Source: Clostridiales bacterium
GTDB taxonomy: Bacteria; Bacillota; Clostridia; Oscillospirales; QAKW01
Reading direction: 5' to 3'
Length of the DNA stretch: 9,149 bases
NCBI GenBank assembly: GCA_003343605.1
Contig: QAKW01000056.1
Location: forward strand, 1 to 9,149
Shown here piece by piece: positions 5,039-9,149 of this stretch. Each line of letters starts with the position of its first letter. The first letter of the stretch is position 1. The position numbers were made by a program, and so were the translations under genes. The notes beneath the pieces were generated by a model that saw only the letters and a program-made list of their open reading frames with translations, made no database searches and was not told the origin of the DNA.

Positions 5039-6279
5039 ATCTGATCAGTATTATTGTGCCGTTTTATAATAATGAAAAAACGATCGACCGCTGCATACAA
5101 AGCATTTTACACCAGACCTATTCCAATTTTGAACTTTTGATGATTGATGACAGTTCCTCCGATCATTCTCCCGAAATCGTTCGGCGTTACGCCGGTTTAG
5201 ACCGGCGGATCCATCTGATCCGGCAGCAGCACGCCGGTGTATCCGCTGCACGAAATCTGGGATTGCGCCAATCGGTGGGAGAATTTATTCAGTTTGTCGA
5301 TGCCGATGACGATATTGAACCCGATATGCTGGAGCATATGCTGGGCGCCTGTCTTGAAAAAAATGCTGATCTGGTGGTTTGTAATTTTGAACATCCCTCC
5401 ATCAAAAATTATCTGGGTGATTGTACGCTTGATTTTCAGAAGCATCGGGATCGTGTCTTTTTTTACCAAAATACATTTGCGGCACAGGTTCCATGGAATA
5501 AGCTTTACCGCAGATCTGTTATCCGAGAAGGGTTTGATGAAGAAGTCGATTTCTGTGAAGACGGATTGTTTACTCTTGCAAACATGATTTATGCCAAAAC
5601 GGTAGTCAGCCTTTCCCGCTCGCTTTATCATTATTATGTCGCGCCGCGAGATACGGCGCTGGAAGAATCCTCCTGTATCAATAAAATTGCAAAAGCGGCT
5701 GATTTCTGGCTTACAAAGGAAACCTACTGGTATAAATGCACGCGGCTGCTTCCCAAAATGAAGGCCATTCTCAAAAAAAGCTATCCCCGGTATGAATGGG
5801 ATGAGCTGCTTTATACCCGCGCTTTTGATTTTATGCTTTGGGAATTGCTGATCTTTGGCTCCCTTCAGGTGGATGAAGCCGGATTAATCAAAGAAATGCA
5901 GGCCATTTTCAGTGAGCCGGAATTTTTAAAAAGTCTGACGGTCAAAGAGCGCTATGGCGTTCATTTTATCAGTCTGCCGAAGCAGCTGCTCAATCAGAGA
6001 GTGGAATCTTTTGTTCAATGCGCGCTGGATACCTACTGGGATATCACCAACCGAAATCTACGCGTGCGCCCGTATGTTGTATTGATGCAGTTGTTTTCAG
6101 CTTGGTTTCTCCTTCCGCCGGCCGGGCCCGTAAACCGGATCGATCTTCTGGCAGCCGCTATGGAAGATCTGGCAGAAAATCATACCGCCGAAGCGCAATA
6201 TACCAATCGATTGCTCCAGAATCAGATCCGGCAACCGGAAAGAACCGCTTCCGCTCTGGAAGCCGGCTTATTTGCCTGA
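5035..6279 (+). CDS. Family 2 glycosyltransferase with long C-terminal region
   Basis: GT2 enzymes are inverting transferases that use nucleotide sugars to build cell-surface glycans. The GT-A domain fills about residues 1-200 of 414: LISIIVPFYNNEKTI (3-17), LLMIDDSSSD (34-43), GVSAARNLGL (68-77), the metal-binding DAD in FVDADDDI (87-94), WNKLYRR (154-160), and the acceptor-side acid motif FCEDGLF (173-179). The remaining 200 residues have no family I recognise. They are rich in aromatic and charged residues and include a hydrophobic patch VVLMQLFSAWFLLPP (348-362) that could lie in the membrane interface. The last 45 residues look helical (MEDLAENHTAEAQYTNRLLQ). The gene starts after AAAGGAGG at an ATGA overlap with the second acyltransferase and ends 3 bases before a strong terminator, so it is the last gene of the operon. 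Donor and acceptor are unknown. Confidence 0.9.
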   Translation: MNLISIIVPFYNNEKTIDRCIQSILHQTYSNFELLMIDDSSSDHSPEIVRRYAGLDRRIHLIRQQHAGVSAARNLGLRQSVGEFIQFVDADDDIEPDMLEHMLGACLEKNADLVVCNFEHPSIKNYLGDCTLDFQKHRDRVFFYQNTFAAQVPWNKLYRRSVIREGFDEEVDFCEDGLFTLANMIYAKTVVSLSRSLYHYYVAPRDTALEESSCINKIAKAADFWLTKETYWYKCTRLLPKMKAILKKSYPRYEWDELLYTRAFDFMLWELLIFGSLQVDEAGLIKEMQAIFSEPEFLKSLTVKERYGVHFISLPKQLLNQRVESFVQCALDTYWDITNRNLRVRPYVVLMQLFSAWFLLPPAGPVNRIDLLAAAMEDLAENHTAEAQYTNRLLQNQIRQPERTASALEAGLFA

Positions 6280-6282
6280 AAT

Positions 6283-6323
6283 AAAACCACTGCCTCTGCT
6301 AAAGCAAAGGCAGTGGTTTTTTT
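6283..6323 (+). terminator. Strong rho-independent terminator, probably bidirectional
   Basis: The left arm at 6283-6299 pairs with 6304-6320 in 16 of 17 positions (one C-A mismatch) around a TAAA loop. It is followed by T residues, giving seven Ts in a row at 6317-6323. It ends the transferase operon. On the other strand the same stem is followed by only four Ts, but it can also serve the convergent operon, whose last codon (6322-6324) lies against its edge. Confidence 0.92.
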
Positions 6324-7197
6324 ATTTTACTTCATCCCATCTGGGAATCGAACAGGCGGCCCCCGTTCTGGATACGGCGATTGCCGCGGCATCGGTCGCC
6401 TTGCGCAGTGCGGCCGCAGGAGAAAAACCGTTTAAAAGCGCGGCCAAAAAATAGCCTGTAAAGGTATCTCCCGCCGCCGTTGTATCAGCAACCTTTACTG
6501 TGCGGGCTTCTTCAAAAACATACGTGCTTCCATCGCCATAGCAGGCACCCTGCGCTCCCAAGGTTAAAACCACCCCGGCTTTCGGATACAGCCGGTGCAT
6601 TTCATCCAGGATTTCGATCGGCTCATGCTTTCCGGTAATCGCGGCGCCTTCAATTTCATTCATGATAAAATAATGAACCAGCGTCAGGTCGCTTACGCTG
6701 AGTGCTTCATTGATCGGAGAGGGATTCAGCGCAATTCTGAGCCCGGCCTGCGCGGCAAATTTCAGCATCTGCGGCAGCCCGGCAATTTCATTTTGAAATA
6801 TAACCAGATCCCCTGCCGCAAAGCCGGCAAACACCCGCTTCATATCCTGCTCCGAAACAGCCGCGTTGGCGCCGCCGAAGATCAGAATGGAATTCTGCCC
6901 CTGTGTATCTACCTGGATGACCGCGTGGCCGGTGGGCTCCTCTTCCGCTACTTTAAGAAAACGGGTATCAATTCCCTCCTGCTCCAGCAGCTCCTTGAGA
7001 AACAGCCCGTCTTTGCCAATCTGCCCCGCATGATAAACCTCTGCGCCTGCCCGCGCCAGAGCGATCGACTGATTCAGCCCCTTGCCGCCGGCATTTTTAC
7101 AGTAGGCTTCGGCACCAAGCGTTTCCCCCGGCTGCACAAAGTGCGCAACCTGATAAACATGATCGATATTCAGCGAGCCAAAATTCAGTACCTTCAT
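6322..7197 (-). CDS. Ribokinase-like carbohydrate kinase (PfkB family)
   Basis: PfkB-family kinases phosphorylate sugars or nucleosides with ATP in the cytoplasm; ribokinase makes ribose-5-phosphate from ribose. The 291-residue length is usual. Marks are the N-terminal GSLNIDHVY (7-15), the sugar-contacting loop NAGGKGLNQS (35-44), NPSP (158-161), the magnesium-linked NEIE (180-183), and the C-terminal signature DTTAAGDTFTGYF (238-250), with D244 as catalytic base in the anion-hole loop. The GGKG-NQ loop favours ribokinase over fructokinase or adenosine kinase. The ATG at 7197 has AGGAGTG upstream and begins 3 bases after the nucleoside hydrolase stop, so the pair is cotranscribed. This supports ribose released from nucleosides as the substrate. 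The carboxyl end reaches the shared terminator. Specificity for ribose is likely but not certain, as related sugar kinases share these motifs. Confidence 0.88.
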   Translation of the reverse strand: MKVLNFGSLNIDHVYQVAHFVQPGETLGAEAYCKNAGGKGLNQSIALARAGAEVYHAGQIGKDGLFLKELLEQEGIDTRFLKVAEEEPTGHAVIQVDTQGQNSILIFGGANAAVSEQDMKRVFAGFAAGDLVIFQNEIAGLPQMLKFAAQAGLRIALNPSPINEALSVSDLTLVHYFIMNEIEGAAITGKHEPIEILDEMHRLYPKAGVVLTLGAQGACYGDGSTYVFEEARTVKVADTTAAGDTFTGYFLAALLNGFSPAAALRKATDAAAIAVSRTGAACSIPRWDEVK

Positions 7198-7200
7198 ATT

Positions 7201-8112
7201 TCACTCCTGTGCCAAAAGCTTTTGAAGCAGATCATTCATCAGCGCATCTCTGCAAATATGATAGACATAGGCCATCGGCTGAGCCGGATGTGCAAAATCA
7301 TATTGCCCCTCATAGTCTGGAAGCAGTGCCGGAACGATTTTGGATAAAAGAAATTTTTGCTTATCCCCGGTCAGCCAGGCCACAGCGGTAACATCCCATA
7401 TGACTCTCGACCAGGCTTTTTCCGGATCATGGCAGCAGCTAATCACATTTTCTGCCAGATAATCCGCCAGCTCGTTTTTGCCCACCAGCCATTGCCGCAG
7501 TTCCGGGACCGTCACCGTAAAATGATCTACGATCCCGCCGCAGGGAAGCTGCACGACCGGAACGCCGCAGGAAAAAACAACGCGCGCCGCCGCAACATCC
7601 TGCCACAGATTAAATTCTTTGGTATCCGGCCAATGGTGTGCGTGCCCGCCAAGCCAGACCACCACGCACCGGTCCCTGATCGCGGGATTCAGCAGCAGTG
7701 CGGAAGCAACATTGGTAATCGCGCCGATCGCAATAATATAGAGCGGCTGTTCGGGGTGATATTGCATTGCCAGCTTTGCCAGATGCTCCGCCGCCGGAGA
7801 AACAATGGCTGTTTTTTCATTTTCAAGATAAGCTTCGCTGCCGCGATAGACCTCTATATCTTCTCTGCCGCAGAGCTGCAGCAGCTTCTGAATTTCCAGA
7901 AAGCTTTTTTCCATACCGTCTGCCGGCGATACGGAACGGCTGTTGTAAAACGGCGCTGCATAAATGGCTTTTGTATGAATGCGGTTGCTGCTGCGCAGCA
8001 TATAGGCAATGGCAAACTGATCGTCTACCTCGTTGAAGGCATCGGTATCCAGCACGGCGTCTACCGGGCCCTGCGGCATTTCCAAACAATGGCGTAATTG
8101 CTGAGCGTTCAT
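7201..8112 (-). CDS. Inosine/uridine-preferring nucleoside hydrolase family protein (variant active site)
   Basis: The family cleaves the N-ribosidic bond of nucleosides to base and ribose, using a calcium ion held by N-terminal aspartates. In this 303-residue protein the calcium motif reads DTDAFNEVDDQFAI (22-35). Classical members have DxDPGxDDA, so there are two extra residues between the DTD and DD parts. Later marks are AIGAITNVASAL (128-139), VVWLGG (151-156), and EFNLWQDVAAARVV (166-179), which matches the ribose-binding EFNxxxDPxAA region. WDVTAVAWL (239-247) keeps the calcium-binding aspartate (D240), but tryptophan replaces the usual histidine before it. The start ATG at 8112 follows GGAGAAAG and overlaps the upstream stop as ATGA. 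It is followed by the sugar kinase, which fits release and capture of ribose. Because the active site is altered, the substrate may not be a common nucleoside; I am sure of the fold, less of the reaction. Confidence 0.85.
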   Translation of the reverse strand: MNAQQLRHCLEMPQGPVDAVLDTDAFNEVDDQFAIAYMLRSSNRIHTKAIYAAPFYNSRSVSPADGMEKSFLEIQKLLQLCGREDIEVYRGSEAYLENEKTAIVSPAAEHLAKLAMQYHPEQPLYIIAIGAITNVASALLLNPAIRDRCVVVWLGGHAHHWPDTKEFNLWQDVAAARVVFSCGVPVVQLPCGGIVDHFTVTVPELRQWLVGKNELADYLAENVISCCHDPEKAWSRVIWDVTAVAWLTGDKQKFLLSKIVPALLPDYEGQYDFAHPAQPMAYVYHICRDALMNDLLQKLLAQE

Positions 8113-8810
8113 TTTACTTTCTCCTTTTGAATTGGGATTTTATATTGTAGCAATAGATCTTTTTGATCGTTGGTAAGGCGGTAGCTTTCCCGGGCTTTCT
8201 GAATACTCTTATTTTGGATCCAGGGATCCGGCAGTCCCCGCCTGATCGCTGGAAACGCTTCATCCCACTGTTTGATTAAAGCAATGCTGTAATACCACGC
8301 AATCCCCATTTTCACATAATAATCAGTGTTTTGAATCTGATTCAGCCATCTAAAATGCGCTGGGCTGAATTGCCCATCCAGAAAATCCCGCATCAAACAG
8401 TTGACACCGAATCTTACTGTATAAGGATGATCGCTTTGCAGCCATAAAGGAATGATCTGCAGCATCTGAGCGGGATTTTTTTTAAAAACAGACGGAATAA
8501 ACATGTCACACGTCGCCCAGTTATCGATCAGGGGCAAAAAATCCCCTATCAGCGTCAGCGTTGTTTCAAAAGAATACCGCCCATATTCGATCAGCGCGCC
8601 ATGCAGATTATTTTCATCATAGTAAAAATGCGGCGTATCGGTCAGAAATACCTGGCCTTCCCGCAGCAGCGCTGCTTTTTTCCCCAGCGCACGCAGTGCA
8701 GGGGTCCGAACGCCGATCATCCGTTCTTTCGGAATATTGGGGACCAGACGGCTGTGAAAATCCCGGTATTTCAGATCCTGAAGCTTCCATAATTCTTCGG
8801 TCAAATTCAT
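8109..8810 (-). CDS. AlkD-like DNA alkylation repair enzyme
   Basis: AlkD-type proteins are HEAT-repeat DNA glycosylases that remove positively charged alkylated bases such as 3- and 7-methylpurines. This 233-residue protein is all helical in appearance and has the family length. The motif DNWATCDMF (96-104) gives W98 and D102, which match the tryptophan and aspartate (spaced by four) needed for catalysis in the Bacillus cereus enzyme. Other marks are GVRTPALRALGK (33-44), PYTVRFGVNCLM (129-140), YYVKMGIAWYY (164-174) and the C-terminal QKARESYRL (204-212), all typical of the family. The start ATG at 8810 is preceded by GGGGGAG and overlaps the lspA stop as ATGA; its own stop overlaps the nucleoside hydrolase start in the same way. 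Coupling to lspA and ribose salvage genes is not the usual setting for a DNA repair gene, and no alkylation-responsive site can be assessed because the operon promoter lies outside the window. Confidence 0.9.
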   Translation of the reverse strand: MNLTEELWKLQDLKYRDFHSRLVPNIPKERMIGVRTPALRALGKKAALLREGQVFLTDTPHFYYDENNLHGALIEYGRYSFETTLTLIGDFLPLIDNWATCDMFIPSVFKKNPAQMLQIIPLWLQSDHPYTVRFGVNCLMRDFLDGQFSPAHFRWLNQIQNTDYYVKMGIAWYYSIALIKQWDEAFPAIRRGLPDPWIQNKSIQKARESYRLTNDQKDLLLQYKIPIQKEKVK

Positions 8811-9149
8811 TTTTTCTCCCCCGCCAGCGCAAAAATCGCCATTAAAACCGAACCTGCCAAAATCAGAAAATCTGCCAGATTGAAAACCAGCCGGGCAAAT
8901 TTTTTAAACCGGGCTTTCGGGAAACGGATGTAATCCACCACATATCCCCGGAACAGCCGGTCTGCAACATTACCAAGCGCACCGCCAAGCAGCAAAGCAC
9001 TGCCGAGCTTCAGCCCGTAGCGAAAGCGCTTCATAAAAAGCACAGGAATGCAAATAATGCTGAAAATCAGCAGTACCCCGCACTGCACAATGGCAGCCAG
9101 ATGCTTCACATTCTGAAATAGGCCGAAAATAAGACCGTAATTTCTGCAT
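8807..9149 (-). CDS. lspA: Lipoprotein signal peptidase (signal peptidase II), 5' end outside window
   Basis: LspA is the membrane aspartyl protease that removes signal peptides from prolipoproteins after lipid attachment. The visible 113 residues cover roughly the last two thirds. The fragment opens with RNYGLIFGLF, the conserved N-x-G-x-x-F-G region. A hydrophobic helix follows (HLAAIVQCGVLLIFSIICIP), then GGALGNVADRLFRGYVVDYI and VFNLADFLILAGSVL, which carry the two catalytic aspartates of the family (in GNxxDR and FNxAD). A last transmembrane helix ends in AGEKK. The GTG at 9109 is not the true start, because the frame continues in register with conserved residues up to the window edge. 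It is the first visible gene of a four-gene overlapping operon. Confidence 0.95.
   Translation of the reverse strand, partial: CRNYGLIFGLFQNVKHLAAIVQCGVLLIFSIICIPVLFMKRFRYGLKLGSALLLGGALGNVADRLFRGYVVDYIRFPKARFKKFARLVFNLADFLILAGSVLMAIFALAGEKK

Noticed and set aside
7357..8097. Open frame of 246 codons on the plus strand opposite the nucleoside hydrolase
   Set aside because: The minus-strand frame carries ordered family motifs and a ribosome site; this frame has neither.
9107..9109. GTG at 9109 as the lspA start
   Set aside because: The same frame upstream encodes RNYGLIFGLF, a conserved part of the LspA core, so the true start is beyond the window.
1..9149. CRISPR arrays, insertion sequences, tRNA or rRNA genes, phage genes
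   Set aside because: I read both strands for spaced repeats, transposase motifs, terminal inverted repeats and tRNA-like folds and saw none that can be supported.

Overview
The window looks like a chromosomal segment from an endospore-forming, low-to-mid GC Firmicute of the class Clostridia. The main reason is the partial spoIVA gene at the left edge, which encodes a spore coat basement-layer ATPase found only in spore formers. Strong GGAGG ribosome binding sites, ATGA-type gene overlaps and the style of the other families agree. The species cannot be named from the sequence alone. There are no rRNA, tRNA, CRISPR, insertion sequence or phage signatures.

Left block, minus strand (1-2391, read right to left): a membrane-anchored XRE-type regulator, then an ADP-ribosylglycohydrolase family protein with a long extra N-terminal region, then the 5' part of spoIVA. 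The regulator has a good sigma-A-type promoter whose predicted start site falls on the A of its ATG, which suggests a leaderless mRNA. The 66-base gap before spoIVA can fold so that the spoIVA Shine-Dalgarno sequence is paired in readthrough transcripts.

Centre, plus strand (2590-6279): four genes joined by 4-base ATGA overlaps, in the order PlsC-like acyltransferase, GT8 glycosyltransferase, second PlsC-like acyltransferase, GT2 glycosyltransferase. They run divergently from the regulator. The 198-base divergent region carries a perfect 17-base palindrome (8-base arms) and a second, half-conserved copy 23 bases away. This alternation of acyl and glycosyl transferases suggests a dedicated acylated glycan or glycolipid pathway, and it is the best candidate here for an undescribed system. 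Its product cannot be read from the sequence. A strong rho-independent terminator closes the operon.

Right block, minus strand (6322-9149, read right to left): lspA (5' end outside the window), an AlkD-like DNA alkylation repair glycosylase, an unusual member of the inosine/uridine nucleoside hydrolase family, and a ribokinase-like PfkB sugar kinase. They overlap or are 3 bases apart, so they form one operon that converges on the same terminator. The last two genes fit a short route from nucleoside to free base plus ribose, then ribose-5-phosphate. No gap without a gene exceeds 300 bases.
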